A DNA stretch of 64,000 nt from Vibrio mediterranei. GTDB lineage: Bacteria > Pseudomonadota > Gammaproteobacteria > Enterobacterales > Vibrionaceae. Positions 17,878-27,372 of this stretch are shown one piece after another; position 1 is the stretch's first letter, and each line of letters starts with the position of its first letter. The notes under the pieces were generated by a model that saw only the letters and a program-made list of their open reading frames with translations, searched no databases and was not told where the DNA came from. A program made the position numbers and the translations under genes. The stretch spans positions 62,001 through 126,000 of the forward strand of contig NZ_FLLQ01000009.1 of the NCBI RefSeq assembly GCF_900088415.1. The letters run 5' to 3'.

Positions 17878-18709
17878 CAGATTAGCTTTACTACAAAAAG
17901 CGATTAAATGTTTACGTAACCAAACAAGACAACTTGATGATATTATCGTAGTAAATAATAGTAGTACTGATGGGACACGAGAGTGGTTAGAGGCACAATC
18001 AGATCTAATAACTATTACGCAAGATAACCTTGGAGGAAGTGGTGGTTTTTTCACAGGGATTGAAGAGGCACTAAAGCGACAATATGAATGGATTTTTCTA
18101 GCAGATGATGATGGTGAGCCATCTCTCGACGCAATTGAACTATTGGAAGCCAAGGCCGATAACGGAAAATACTCAGCAGTATGTTGTAGTGTGATCTCGA
18201 ATTTAAACTCAGATAAGCTAGCATTTAGTCTACCTAAATTCAGAGGGAATAAACAATTATTATTGGGAGCGAACAAAAGAGTAACAGACTATGATGAGTT
18301 GCTTCAATCAGCGAATAGTGAAGGAACTTACCCATTAGGAAGCTTTTTTAACGGCTGCTTGCTTTCGGCCAAGGCGATTAGCATATGTGGTAACGTTAAT
18401 AAATCTATGTTTATATCTGGTGATGAAATAGATATGATGTGGAGGTTGAATAAATATCTCCCTGTGGTGACGCTTGTTGAAGCGAAACACTATCACCCAC
18501 CTTCAGTAGACCGAGAACTGCCAGTTTGGCGTAGATTTTATCAATTGAGAAATAATATATATAATATCCGCCATCATTATAACTATAAATCTTTAAGGCT
18601 AATACTTACAGTTGTTCGAAATCTCGACTTATTAACGATGGATGATGGCCTTAAATATTACTTTAAAGCAATTTATGATGGTTTTTTTGGAAAATTGGGG
18701 AAATTATAA
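17843..18709 (+). CDS. GT2 glycosyltransferase (galactofuranosyltransferase-like)
   Basis: Cytoplasmic GT-A fold glycosyltransferase, about 288 residues. It shows the family start VAVIVTYNRLALLQKAI, NNSSTDGT, the NLGGSGGFFTGI segment and a DDD metal-binding motif (LADDDGEPS near residue 90). NxGGxGGF before the DxD is characteristic of the branch that includes GlfT-type galactofuranosyl- and some rhamnosyltransferases, and UDP-galactopyranose mutase is encoded two genes downstream, so a UDP-galactofuranose donor is a reasonable inference. ATG 17843 is preferred; an in-frame TTG at 17828 is less likely. It ends 1 bp before the next start codon. Confidence 0.8.
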   Translation: MKKIVAVIVTYNRLALLQKAIKCLRNQTRQLDDIIVVNNSSTDGTREWLEAQSDLITITQDNLGGSGGFFTGIEEALKRQYEWIFLADDDGEPSLDAIELLEAKADNGKYSAVCCSVISNLNSDKLAFSLPKFRGNKQLLLGANKRVTDYDELLQSANSEGTYPLGSFFNGCLLSAKAISICGNVNKSMFISGDEIDMMWRLNKYLPVVTLVEAKHYHPPSVDRELPVWRRFYQLRNNIYNIRHHYNYKSLRLILTVVRNLDLLTMDDGLKYYFKAIYDGFFGKLGKL

Positions 18710-18710
18710 T

Positions 18711-19883
18711 TTGAAAGTTTCAGTTTGCACTGGTTCTATAAATAGAAGCGCAGGTGGGTTGTTTTTTTCGGTTCGATACCTTACGAAGACTTTGACGGAG
18801 AATGGGTTAGATTGTACAGTGCTATCTTATAATGATGGCGATTATTATAACGCTGATGTGTCATTATGGAATTTCTGTCGACTACGTCTAGTCAACTATA
18901 TTGGACCCAAGAACTTTAAACTGTCATTTAAACATAGTGTTGAGCTTAGTCGCTCGGAGCCAGATATTGTCCATTTACATGGTCTTTGGATGCATCAATC
19001 GCTCTCCACTCTGAAAGCTGCTAGAAATGGAATTCCGGTTGTTATATGCCCTCGAGGTATGCTTGATAAGTGGGCTATTAGAAATAGCTCTCTAATCAAG
19101 AAGATCGTTTTAGCTCTTTTCGAAAGAAGAAATATCAACTTGGCATCATGCTTTGTTGCTTTGAATAGTAAGGAGGCTCAATCAATTCGGAGCTTTGGCT
19201 ACAGAGGTGATATCTATATAATTCCTAATGGGGTAGAGCTCAGAGCAGACGATTTGAGTATACCAAGGAAGCTCGTGCATGACGAAGAACAAAAAAGACC
19301 ATTTATTTGCTATGTTGGAAGGTATGACAAGAAAAAAGGGCTCTTAGAGTTGGTTGACGCATGGCTCGATGAAAGCAATAAAAGTAGGCTCAAAGGATTA
19401 AAACTGGTATTACATGGCTGGGGTGATGAAAAGTACATCGAGGAACTGAAATGCAGAGCTAGTAACTGCTCACTTAATTCAATAGAAGTTAATGGTTCTA
19501 TATATGGTGATGAGAAGGATCTATTGTTAGCTAATGCCAAAGGCTTCATTCTCCCAAGTTATAGTGAAGGTTTGCCAATGGCTGTCTTAGATGCCTGGCG
19601 TTTCGGCTGTATCACGATGATTACGCCACAATGTAATCTAGAAGAAAGTTTCTGTCATGACTTTTCATTAAAGATAAAATCAACGACGAAGACTGACATT
19701 ATAAATACTTTGAATGAGTTTGTGCTTTTATCTAACTCTGAAATTGACCAGCTTGGGCAGTTAGCTAGATTATATGTACAAGACAATTTTAGTTGGGATA
19801 TTATCGCAAAGAAGACTGAGCAAGTATACTCTTACCTTCTAGAAGAGAATAGAATGAAACCTGATTTTATTTATAAGGGATAG
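18711..19883 (+). CDS. GT4 glycosyltransferase
   Basis: GT-B fold glycosyltransferase, about 390 residues. The N-terminal domain starts VSVCTGSINRSAGGLFFSV and holds DIVHLHGLWM; the C-terminal donor domain has FICYVGRYDKKKGL near residue 200 and the PSYSEGLPMAVLDAWRFG motif near 280, where the second acidic residue is Asp instead of the usual Glu. TTG 18711 is the best start: GGGGA lies 9 nt upstream and the previous gene stops at 18709. A frame extending up to 18642 would overlap the previous gene and add an unrelated N-terminus. Substrate unknown. Confidence 0.8.
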   Translation: MKVSVCTGSINRSAGGLFFSVRYLTKTLTENGLDCTVLSYNDGDYYNADVSLWNFCRLRLVNYIGPKNFKLSFKHSVELSRSEPDIVHLHGLWMHQSLSTLKAARNGIPVVICPRGMLDKWAIRNSSLIKKIVLALFERRNINLASCFVALNSKEAQSIRSFGYRGDIYIIPNGVELRADDLSIPRKLVHDEEQKRPFICYVGRYDKKKGLLELVDAWLDESNKSRLKGLKLVLHGWGDEKYIEELKCRASNCSLNSIEVNGSIYGDEKDLLLANAKGFILPSYSEGLPMAVLDAWRFGCITMITPQCNLEESFCHDFSLKIKSTTKTDIINTLNEFVLLSNSEIDQLGQLARLYVQDNFSWDIIAKKTEQVYSYLLEENRMKPDFIYKG

Positions 19884-19887
19884 CTTA

Positions 19888-20988
19888 ATGTATGATTACC
19901 TAATTGTTGGTGCTGGATTTTTCGGTGCTGTTTGTGCACATGAATTGAAAAAGAAAGGAAAGTCAGTACTGGTCGTAGAAAAACGCAATCATATTGGAGG
20001 GAATGCTTATACAAGAAACGAGGGTGGCATTCAAGTACACGAATATGGAGCTCATATTTTTCATACCAATGATAAGATGGTTTGGAATTATGTGAACGAC
20101 TTAGTACCATTTAATAGATTTACTAACTCCCCTCTGGCTTTGTATAAAAATAAATTATTTAACTTACCGTTCAATATGAACACATTTCATCAGCTTTGGG
20201 GTGTTAAAACACCTGAAGAAGCAAAGGCTAAAATCGCAGAACAACGTGCTGAAATGGATGGCAGGGAACCTCAAAACTTAGAAGAGCAAGCGATCTCTCT
20301 CGTTGGAAGAGATATGTATGAAACCTTGATTAAAGGCTATACAGAGAAGCAGTGGGGATGTTCAGCCAAAGATTTGCCCTCATTTATTATAAAACGTTTA
20401 CCAGTACGTTTCACCTACGATAACAACTATTTCTCAGACAATTATCAGGGTATACCTATTGGTGGTTATACACGATTATTTGAAAAGTTGTTAGAAGATA
20501 TTGAGGTCCGTTTAAATACAGACTTTCTGGAAAATAGAGCTGAAATGGAATTATTAGCAAATAAGGTGATTTATACTGGGCCAATAGATGCTTATTTTGA
20601 CTACGAACTTGGTACTTTGGATTATCGCTCTTTAACTTTTGAACATGAAGTTATACAACAGGAAAATTTCCAAGGGAATGCAGTTGTTAACTACACTGAG
20701 CGAGAAGTACCATTTACGCGAATTATTGAACACAAGCACTTTGATCCTGTAAACACTGAGCATACCGTTGTAAGCAAGGAGTATCCAAAAGATTGGAACT
20801 TGGGAGATGAACCATACTACCCGATCAATGACGAGTCAAACATGAGTTTATATAAGCGCTATCGTAACTTGTCGAAGATAAACCCTAATGTTATCTTTGG
20901 TGGTCGGTTAGCTGAATATAAGTACTATGATATGCATCAAGTAATAGCATCTGCATTACATACAGTATCCATTGAGCTTGCTGATTAG
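19888..20988 (+). CDS. glf: UDP-galactopyranose mutase
   Basis: Flavoenzyme that converts UDP-galactopyranose to UDP-galactofuranose in the cytoplasm. The N-terminal FAD-binding motif is VGAGFFGAV, followed by VVEKRNHIGGNAYT; HEYGAHIFHT, EKQWGC and GGYTRLFEKLL are the family active-site segments. 366 residues, full length. It starts 4 bp after the upstream GT4 gene. Its presence shows that the locus 1 polymer contains galactofuranose, supplied to one of the neighbouring transferases. Confidence 0.95.
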   Translation: MYDYLIVGAGFFGAVCAHELKKKGKSVLVVEKRNHIGGNAYTRNEGGIQVHEYGAHIFHTNDKMVWNYVNDLVPFNRFTNSPLALYKNKLFNLPFNMNTFHQLWGVKTPEEAKAKIAEQRAEMDGREPQNLEEQAISLVGRDMYETLIKGYTEKQWGCSAKDLPSFIIKRLPVRFTYDNNYFSDNYQGIPIGGYTRLFEKLLEDIEVRLNTDFLENRAEMELLANKVIYTGPIDAYFDYELGTLDYRSLTFEHEVIQQENFQGNAVVNYTEREVPFTRIIEHKHFDPVNTEHTVVSKEYPKDWNLGDEPYYPINDESNMSLYKRYRNLSKINPNVIFGGRLAEYKYYDMHQVIASALHTVSIELAD

Positions 20989-21044
20989 CTTAAAGTGATA
21001 TTACGTCGTTACCTTAGCAGTCTTTTTAATTGTCTGGAGTTGGT

Positions 21045-21599
21045 TTGAGTTTAAATATAGATGAAAATAGAAGTGCTCGTAAATACTCTTGTCGGGTACA
21101 AGTTGCTAGGATTTTGTGGGGTTTTGGGAAGGTTTTTTTTAGGCTTACCCCTCGCCCACTATATACAATTAGAAGCTTTATTCTCAGGTGCTTTGGTGCT
21201 TCTGTTGGTCATAATGTGAATATTTCAAATACTGCCAACATATATTTTCCTTGGAATCTCGAAATCGGCGATTGGTCATCTATTGGTGACCATGCATTAG
21301 TATATAACTTGGGTGTGGTGCGTATTGGTAATATGTCTACTATTTCGCAGAGGACACATGTTTGTGCGGGTTCGCATGACTACTGTGACCCAACCCTCCC
21401 TCTGTTGAAGCCGCCAGTCAATATTGGCTCACAAGTGTGGGTTTGCGCTGACTCTTTTATTGGCCCCGGTGTTTCTGTTAATGATGGTGCAGTTGTGGGT
21501 GCTCGGTCAGTAGTTACAAAAGATGTTGAGCAGTGGTCTGTTGTGGCGGGTAACCCGGCAAAGACCATAAAAAGGAGGGTTTTAAATGACAGAAAATAA
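21045..21599 (+). CDS. WcaF-like left-handed beta-helix acetyltransferase
   Basis: Sugar O-acetyltransferase of the hexapeptide-repeat type, about 184 residues, related to WcaF-type colanic acid acetyltransferases. Visible hexapeptide turns include IGDWSSIGDHALV and IGSQVWVCADSFIGPGVSV, and the end VVAGNPAKTIKRR is characteristic. The catalytic His lies in CAGSHDY. Start codon choice: TTG 21045 with GGAG 5 nt upstream, or TTG 21030; neither is ATG. It overlaps the next gene by 14 bp. It probably acetylates a sugar of the repeat unit on its lipid carrier. Confidence 0.8.
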   Translation: MSLNIDENRSARKYSCRVQVARILWGFGKVFFRLTPRPLYTIRSFILRCFGASVGHNVNISNTANIYFPWNLEIGDWSSIGDHALVYNLGVVRIGNMSTISQRTHVCAGSHDYCDPTLPLLKPPVNIGSQVWVCADSFIGPGVSVNDGAVVGARSVVTKDVEQWSVVAGNPAKTIKRRVLNDRK

Positions 21600-22500
21600 T
21601 AAACCTTCTTCAGTATCAGCGATAATTCTTACTTATAATGAAGAGTTGCATGTTGAAAGGTGCATAAACTCATTGGTGGATAGTGTTGATAAGATATATA
21701 TATTAGATTCTTTTTCCACAGATCGAACCATAGAAGTAGCTTCTAAATTTGATAACGTTGAGATTAAGCAGAATAAGTTTATTAATCACGCAGTTCAGTT
21801 TAATTTTGCTTTAGAAGTATTTGATATAGATACTGACTGGGTAATGCGGATAGATGCAGATGAATATATTGATCGTAACTTAAGCCGTTTTCTCAATAAT
21901 TCATTGGATGACTTACCTAGTGATGTTAATGGTGTTGTGGTGAATCGTTTTATTACTTTTATGGGTAGGTTACTTAAGCATGGGGGGATGTCAGACTACT
22001 GGACACTCCGTATTTGGCGAAATGGGAAAGGTTATTGTGAACAACGCTGGATGGACGAACATATTGTTTTGACTAGCGGGTCTACGACTCGTGCACCAGG
22101 AAGGTTAGTAGATGATAATTTGAATACACTCTCATGGTGGGCTCATAAGCATGTTGATTATTCTACTAGAGAAGCTATTGATGTTTTAATCAGCGAGTCA
22201 TCGAATAGCTCCAATCAAGTCAAGAGTCGTTTGTTTGGCACATCTGCAGAAAGGAACCGGTTTTTCAAACATATTTATAATCAAGTACCAAAATTCACGA
22301 GACCTTTCATATATTTTATCTATCGATATGTCATAAGGATGGGCTTTCTAGATGGTAAGCAAGGTTTTCTTTGGCATATATTACAAGGTTTTTGGTATCG
22401 TATGATGGTAGATGCAAAAGTATTTGAAATAAAATCTGCTGTAAATGTCAATAGTGACTTAAAGCAAGTTGTAAAAAACAAGTATGATTACGAGATTTAA
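21586..22500 (+). CDS. GT2 glycosyltransferase
   Basis: GT-A fold transferase of 304 residues. It has SAIILTYNEELHVERCI, DSFSTDRT and the DxD motif in MRIDADEYI near residue 88, a pattern found in the WaaE/KdtX-like and O-antigen GT2 transferases. ATG 21586 has GGAGG 7 nt before and overlaps the acetyltransferase gene by 14 bp. It is followed at once by gmd. The sugar transferred cannot be read from sequence; fucose is a possibility because GDP-fucose synthesis genes follow. Confidence 0.8.
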   Translation: MTENNKPSSVSAIILTYNEELHVERCINSLVDSVDKIYILDSFSTDRTIEVASKFDNVEIKQNKFINHAVQFNFALEVFDIDTDWVMRIDADEYIDRNLSRFLNNSLDDLPSDVNGVVVNRFITFMGRLLKHGGMSDYWTLRIWRNGKGYCEQRWMDEHIVLTSGSTTRAPGRLVDDNLNTLSWWAHKHVDYSTREAIDVLISESSNSSNQVKSRLFGTSAERNRFFKHIYNQVPKFTRPFIYFIYRYVIRMGFLDGKQGFLWHILQGFWYRMMVDAKVFEIKSAVNVNSDLKQVVKNKYDYEI

Positions 22501-22501
22501 A

Positions 22502-23608
22502 ATGAAAAAAGCACTAATTACTGGTATTACAGGTCAGGATGGCTCTTATTTGGCGGAGCTTTTAGTAGAGAAAGGCTATGAGGTTCATGGTTTAATTCGT
22601 CGTGCGTCATCATATAACACAGAGCGTATCGATGCTTTGGTAAACAGACATACAAGAGTTAAACTTCACTATGGTGACCTAACTGATTCTTCTAACCTAA
22701 TTCGATTGGTTAAAGAGATTCAACCAGATGAAATCTATAACTTAGGAGCTATGTCCCACGTAGCTGTTTCTTTCGAATCCCCTGAATATGTAGCAGATGT
22801 TGATGGAATAGGTACTCTTCGTCTTCTAGAAGCGATTCGTATAAACGGTTTGGAAAAGAAAACACGTTTCTACCAAGCATCAACATCTGAGCTTTATGGA
22901 GAAGTTCGTGAAATTCCTCAACGCGAGACCACTCCTTTTTATCCTAGGTCTCCATACGCTGTGGCAAAAATGTATGCATATTGGATTGTGGTTAACTATC
23001 GAGAATCATATGGCATGTATGCATGTAATGGAATTTTATTTAACCACGAGTCGCCGCGCCGAGGCGAGACTTTTGTAACTCGAAAAATCACTCGCGCGAT
23101 TGCCAACATTTCTCAGGGGCTTGAACCTTGTCTTGAATTAGGCAACATGGACGCCTTGCGCGACTGGGGGCACGCTAAAGATTATGTTCGTATGCAATGG
23201 ATGATGCTTCAGCAAGAGCAAGCTGAAGATTTTGTTATTGCTACTGGCAAACAGATCTCTGTGCGCGAGTTTGTTCGCTTGTCAGCAAAGGAAGCTGGAA
23301 TCGATCTCGAGTTTAGTGGTAAAGGTATCGAGGAAATCGCTACTGTTGTTGCAATCGACGAAGCAAAAACACCCAAAGTGAAAGTTGGTGATGTCATTGT
23401 AAAAGTAAATCCTCGCTTCTTCCGTCCAGCTGAAGTAGAGACACTGCTTGGTGACCCAAGTAAAGCGAAAGCCAAACTTGGATGGATCCCAGAGATTACC
23501 GTGGAAGAAATGTGTGCTGAAATGGTTGCGTCTGATATCGATAAGGCAAAACAACATTCAATTCTAAAAGAACACGGCTTTGACGTTACGATCTCACTAG
23601 AGAGCTGA
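22502..23608 (+). CDS. gmd: GDP-mannose 4,6-dehydratase
   Basis: NADP-dependent SDR enzyme converting GDP-mannose to GDP-4-keto-6-deoxymannose. The nucleotide-binding motif is GITGQDGSYLAELL, and the catalytic segment includes STSELYGEV and YAVAKMYAYW (YxxxK); HESPRRGETFV and RDWGHAKDYV are strongly conserved in the family. 368 residues from ATG 22502. First of the GDP-fucose set gmd, fcl, gmm, manC, manB. A possible terminator hairpin separates it from fcl. Confidence 0.96.
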   Translation: MKKALITGITGQDGSYLAELLVEKGYEVHGLIRRASSYNTERIDALVNRHTRVKLHYGDLTDSSNLIRLVKEIQPDEIYNLGAMSHVAVSFESPEYVADVDGIGTLRLLEAIRINGLEKKTRFYQASTSELYGEVREIPQRETTPFYPRSPYAVAKMYAYWIVVNYRESYGMYACNGILFNHESPRRGETFVTRKITRAIANISQGLEPCLELGNMDALRDWGHAKDYVRMQWMMLQQEQAEDFVIATGKQISVREFVRLSAKEAGIDLEFSGKGIEEIATVVAIDEAKTPKVKVGDVIVKVNPRFFRPAEVETLLGDPSKAKAKLGWIPEITVEEMCAEMVASDIDKAKQHSILKEHGFDVTISLES

Positions 23609-23636
23609 TTGTCTGTAAAACTGATTTGTTTACATA

Positions 23637-23668
23637 GCAGAGCCCCTTATTTCAGGCTCTGCAGTTTA
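23637..23668 (+). terminator. Hairpin between gmd and fcl (possible attenuator)
   Basis: GCAGAGCC (23637-23644) and GGCTCTGC (23655-23662) form a perfect 8-bp stem with a 10-nt loop, followed by AGTTTATATTT. The T-tract is weak, so it may be an attenuator or a transcript-stabilising hairpin inside the operon. Confidence 0.5.
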
Positions 23669-23696
23669 TATTTATATTTATATTGTCGGTGCTAGT

Positions 23697-24656
23697 ATGA
23701 AAAGAGTATTTGTAGCTGGCCATAAGGGAATGGTTGGGTCTGCTATAGTTCGTCAACTATCTAAAGATTGCTCAGTAGAAGTTATAACTAAAGGCCGTAA
23801 TGAGCTTGACCTGTTAGATGCACTAGCCGTTGAAGCGTTTTTTGCGACACACCATATTGACCAAGTTTACCTTGCGGCTGCGAAAGTCGGCGGAATTGTT
23901 GCTAACAATACCTACCCTGCTGAGTTTATTTACCAAAATTTGACGATTCAAAACAATATTATTCATTCCGCACATCTGCATGATGTTCATGATTTACTGT
24001 TCTTGGGTTCGTCTTGTATTTATCCAAAGTTTGCACAACAGCCGATGCGCGAAGACTCTTTATTGACTGGATCTTTGGAAGAAACCAATGAGCCTTATGC
24101 AATTGCTAAGATTGCAGGTATCAAGATGTGCGAGTCCTATAATCGTCAATATGGTCGCAACTATCGTTCCGTAATGCCAACTAATTTGTATGGTGAAAAT
24201 GATAATTTTCACCCTCAAAATTCACACGTTATTCCCGCATTGTTGCGTCGCTTCCATGAAGCCAAATTGAATGATGACGGTAAAGTTGTTGCATGGGGTA
24301 GTGGTAAACCTATGCGAGAGTTCTTACACGTGGATGATATGGCAGCAGCCTCAATTTATGTAATGAATCTTGCTCAAGAGGTGTATCTAAAAAATACGCA
24401 AGAAATGCTTAGTCACATAAATGTAGGTACTGGAGTGGATTGTACTATTCGTGAACTTGTTGAAACTGTGGCAAAAGTAGTTGGTTTTGAAGGAGAAATT
24501 GAATTTGACACTACGAAACCAGACGGCACTCCTCGTAAGTTAATGGATGTTTCCCGTTTAAAGAGTCTAGGTTGGGAAGCGAAGACAAGCCTAGAAGATG
24601 GTTTAACTACGACTTACCAGTGGTTTATAGAGAACCAACAAAATTATCGTGGTTAA
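23697..24656 (+). CDS. fcl: GDP-L-fucose synthase
   Basis: Bifunctional epimerase-reductase (WcaG/Fcl) that turns GDP-4-keto-6-deoxymannose into GDP-L-fucose. The NADPH-binding motif GHKGMVGSA, the GSSCIYPK segment and the YAIAKIAG motif (YxxxK) are all present, together with NLYGENDNFHP. 319 residues, full length. It follows gmd after an 88-bp gap and is followed by gmm. With gmd it provides the fucose donor for locus 1. Confidence 0.95.
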   Translation: MKRVFVAGHKGMVGSAIVRQLSKDCSVEVITKGRNELDLLDALAVEAFFATHHIDQVYLAAAKVGGIVANNTYPAEFIYQNLTIQNNIIHSAHLHDVHDLLFLGSSCIYPKFAQQPMREDSLLTGSLEETNEPYAIAKIAGIKMCESYNRQYGRNYRSVMPTNLYGENDNFHPQNSHVIPALLRRFHEAKLNDDGKVVAWGSGKPMREFLHVDDMAAASIYVMNLAQEVYLKNTQEMLSHINVGTGVDCTIRELVETVAKVVGFEGEIEFDTTKPDGTPRKLMDVSRLKSLGWEAKTSLEDGLTTTYQWFIENQQNYRG

Positions 24657-24698
24657 TGTACCGAGGGTAGAGTCAGTATAAGGATATAAACAAAGCAA

Positions 24699-25172
24699 AT
24701 GTTTTTAAGCAAACGACGTTTTTCTCAAGTAATTGAAAGTACGCCATTAGTTTCAATCGACTTAGTTATTGAAGACGAAAGTGGTCAAGTTTTACTTGGA
24801 GAGCGTTTAAATCGACCAGCTCAAGGTTTCTGGTTCGTTCCTGGTGGTCGTATTTTTAAGGATGAAAAGCTTGAAGATGCCTTTGCTCGTTTAACTTTGG
24901 AGGAGCTTGGACATGAGTTTAAGCTAACACAAGCAATACTGTTGGGACCTTATACACACCTTTATGACGACTATGTATTTGGCAATGCTATTAAGACTCA
25001 TTATGTCGCTATTGCCTATAAACTCATTGTCATTCGCTCTGAATTAAATTTACCTATAGATGTACAGCATTCTCGTTACCGTTGGTGTAATCAAGATGAA
25101 TTATTGACCAGTGATAAAGTACATACTCATACTAAATGGTATTTTCAAAAAACAACTAAAACTATCACCTAA
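24699..25172 (+). CDS. gmm: GDP-mannose mannosyl hydrolase
   Basis: Nudix-superfamily enzyme (NudD/WcaH) of 157 residues that hydrolyses GDP-mannose or GDP-glucose to GDP and sugar. The modified Nudix box GGRIFKDEKLEDAFARLT followed by LEELG lacks the canonical REUxEExGU arrangement, as is normal in this family, which cuts at carbon rather than phosphorus. Placed between fcl and manC as in colanic-acid-type clusters; it probably regulates the GDP-sugar pool. Confidence 0.88.
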   Translation: MFLSKRRFSQVIESTPLVSIDLVIEDESGQVLLGERLNRPAQGFWFVPGGRIFKDEKLEDAFARLTLEELGHEFKLTQAILLGPYTHLYDDYVFGNAIKTHYVAIAYKLIVIRSELNLPIDVQHSRYRWCNQDELLTSDKVHTHTKWYFQKTTKTIT

Positions 25173-25186
25173 TTAAAAACAACGAG

Positions 25187-26623
25187 TTGACTATGCTTAT
25201 TCCTGTAATTATGGCCGGCGGCTCAGGCAGTCGTTTATGGCCTCTATCTCGTTCAAAATATCCTAAACAATTCCTAGCAGTAACCGGTGAACAAACCATG
25301 CTTCAACAAACGTTGAGCCGCATGATTGGTCTAGAACACAATGCGCCGTTTGTAATCTGCAATGAGGAACATCGATTTCTCGTTGCTGAACAACTTCGCC
25401 GTATTAATGGCAATCATAGTGGAATACTATTGGAACCGGTAGGTCGTAATACTGCTCCAGCTATCGCCTTAGCTGCGAAATTTGCCCTATCGGAACATCA
25501 AACTTCAAGTGAAGATGCTTTGATGTTAGTTCTTGCAGCTGATCATGTGATTAAAGATACTCAATCTTTCCATCAATCAGTACAAGCTGCTATTCCGTAC
25601 GCACAGCGTGGCGATATGGTCACTTTCGGCATCAAAGCGAATGCTCCAGAAACAGGTTATGGCTACATTAAGACCGGTGCTACAGTTATTGTTGGGGACG
25701 AAAGTCGAGGTTTAGGTGTCGATAGTTTTGTTGAAAAACCTGATATTGAAACTGCTAAGCAGTATCTAGAGGATGGTAGTTACTTGTGGAATAGTGGTAT
25801 GTTTTTATTCAAAGCATCTACTTATCTTGAAGAGCTGGCAAAGTTCAGGCCAGATATCTTGAAAGAATGTGAAAGTGCTTACGATAGCCATTTTAACGAC
25901 CTAGACTTTATTCGCCTCTCATCTGAACTATTTTCACAGATCCCGGACGAATCAATTGACTTTGCAGTAATGGAAAAAACCGAAAAAGCTGTTGTTGTTC
26001 CAATGGATGCAAATTGGAGTGATGTTGGCTCTTGGTCTGCACTTTGGGATGTAAATGATAAAGATGCGCAGGGCAATGCAACTCGTGGTGATGTGTTAAT
26101 TGAGCAAACTCAGAATAGTTATATTTATTCACAAGACAAACTCGTTGCTACTGTTGGTGTTGAAAACCTTATCGTCGTAGAGACTAAAGATGCTGTCTTA
26201 GTCGCGGATAAAGACAAGGTTCAAGATGTAAAGTCAATTGTAAATCAACTAAAACAACAAAACCGAGCAGAATGCGACCAGCATCAACAAGTATATCGTC
26301 CATGGGGTTCTCATGAGACAGTATCTGAAGGTGAGCGTTACCACGTGAAACAAGTACTAGTAAAGCCAAAAGAAAAAACGGCACTGCAGATGCATCACCA
26401 TAGAGCAGAGCACTGGGTCGTTGTGTCAGGCACTGCAAAAGTAACAAAAGGTAATGAAACTTTCCTTCTCGTTGAAAATCAGTCTACTTATATTCCGGTC
26501 GGTACGCCGCACTCTGTAGAGAACCCTGGACAGGTACCTCTTGAGTTGATTGAAGTTCGTTCAGGAGCGTACTTAAAAGAAGATGACATTGTACGTTTCG
26601 ATTCAGAAGGTGTTGGTTATTGA
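25187..26623 (+). CDS. manC: Mannose-1-phosphate guanylyltransferase / mannose-6-phosphate isomerase
   Basis: Bifunctional ManC/CpsB type, 478 residues. The N-terminal nucleotidyltransferase has GGSGSRLWPLSRSKYPKQFL and FVEKPD (near residue 183). The C-terminal 110 residues form a cupin-type phosphomannose isomerase domain with RPWGSHETVSEGERYHVK, HHHRAEHWVVVSGTAKV and VENPGQVPLELIEVRSG. It makes GDP-mannose for gmd and may also supply the isomerase step, which matters because the dedicated manA gene downstream is truncated. The stop codon overlaps the next start. Confidence 0.94.
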   Translation: MTMLIPVIMAGGSGSRLWPLSRSKYPKQFLAVTGEQTMLQQTLSRMIGLEHNAPFVICNEEHRFLVAEQLRRINGNHSGILLEPVGRNTAPAIALAAKFALSEHQTSSEDALMLVLAADHVIKDTQSFHQSVQAAIPYAQRGDMVTFGIKANAPETGYGYIKTGATVIVGDESRGLGVDSFVEKPDIETAKQYLEDGSYLWNSGMFLFKASTYLEELAKFRPDILKECESAYDSHFNDLDFIRLSSELFSQIPDESIDFAVMEKTEKAVVVPMDANWSDVGSWSALWDVNDKDAQGNATRGDVLIEQTQNSYIYSQDKLVATVGVENLIVVETKDAVLVADKDKVQDVKSIVNQLKQQNRAECDQHQQVYRPWGSHETVSEGERYHVKQVLVKPKEKTALQMHHHRAEHWVVVSGTAKVTKGNETFLLVENQSTYIPVGTPHSVENPGQVPLELIEVRSGAYLKEDDIVRFDSEGVGY

Positions 26624-27369
26624 TGAAAGTTTCAATTATTACCGCTACGTTCAATAGCAGCCAAACCATATTAGATACGTTGCGCTCACTGAACATGCAA
26701 ACTTATCTTGATATTGAATACATTGTTATTGATGGTGCATCGTCCGATGACACAGTTTCTGTTGTTGAAGAAAATTCTGGTCGTAAGACAACGATTGTAT
26801 CAGAGCCTGATAAGGGAATTTATGATGCATTGAACAAAGGTATTAGTACTGCGACTGGTGATATTGTAGGTTTTTTGCATTCAGATGACTTGTTTGCCTA
26901 TCCAGATGCGATTAAAGATTTGGTAGAAACACTTGAACGTGAAGGCACTCAGGCTGTTTATGCTGATCTAGAGTATGTATCTAAAGAGAATACTTCAAAG
27001 GTTATTCGGAAATGGCAGTCTGGAGAGTTTTTACAAGATAAGCTGCGCTATGGTTGGATGCCTCCACACCCTACATTTTTTATGAAGCGAGAGTTATATA
27101 TTGAGTACGGGGTGTTTGATTTAAATCTTAAAATTGCGGCTGATTATGACTCCCTACTACGTTATTTATGGAGGCATAATGTTACAGCGAGCTACTTACC
27201 AAAAGTAGTTACGAAAATGCGAGTTGGAGGTATCAGTAATCGTAGTCTCAAAAATATACTAGAGAAGACTAGAGAAGACATTCAGGCGTTAAAAAACAAC
27301 CATGTCTTTTGGCCTTTAGCGCTTTTGGTTAAGAATGTTTCAAAGATTCCACAGTTTATTAAGAGGTAA
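26623..27369 (+). CDS. GT2 glycosyltransferase
   Basis: GT-A fold transferase of 248 residues with the start VSIITATFNSSQTILDTL, IDGASSDDT, SEPDKGIYDALNKG and the HSDD metal-binding site near residue 88, a pattern typical of WcaA/WcaE-like enzymes in fucose-containing polymer clusters. ATG 26623 overlaps the manC stop (TGATG); the in-frame TTG three bases before is an artefact. Four bp separate it from manB. Probably transfers a sugar from a nucleotide donor to the lipid-linked unit; specificity unknown. Confidence 0.82.
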   Translation: MKVSIITATFNSSQTILDTLRSLNMQTYLDIEYIVIDGASSDDTVSVVEENSGRKTTIVSEPDKGIYDALNKGISTATGDIVGFLHSDDLFAYPDAIKDLVETLEREGTQAVYADLEYVSKENTSKVIRKWQSGEFLQDKLRYGWMPPHPTFFMKRELYIEYGVFDLNLKIAADYDSLLRYLWRHNVTASYLPKVVTKMRVGGISNRSLKNILEKTREDIQALKNNHVFWPLALLVKNVSKIPQFIKR

Positions 27370-27372
27370 CTG

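Noticed and set aside
23209..23557. Two minus-strand frames inside gmd
   Set aside because: They are opposite-strand shadows of a clearly conserved gmd gene.
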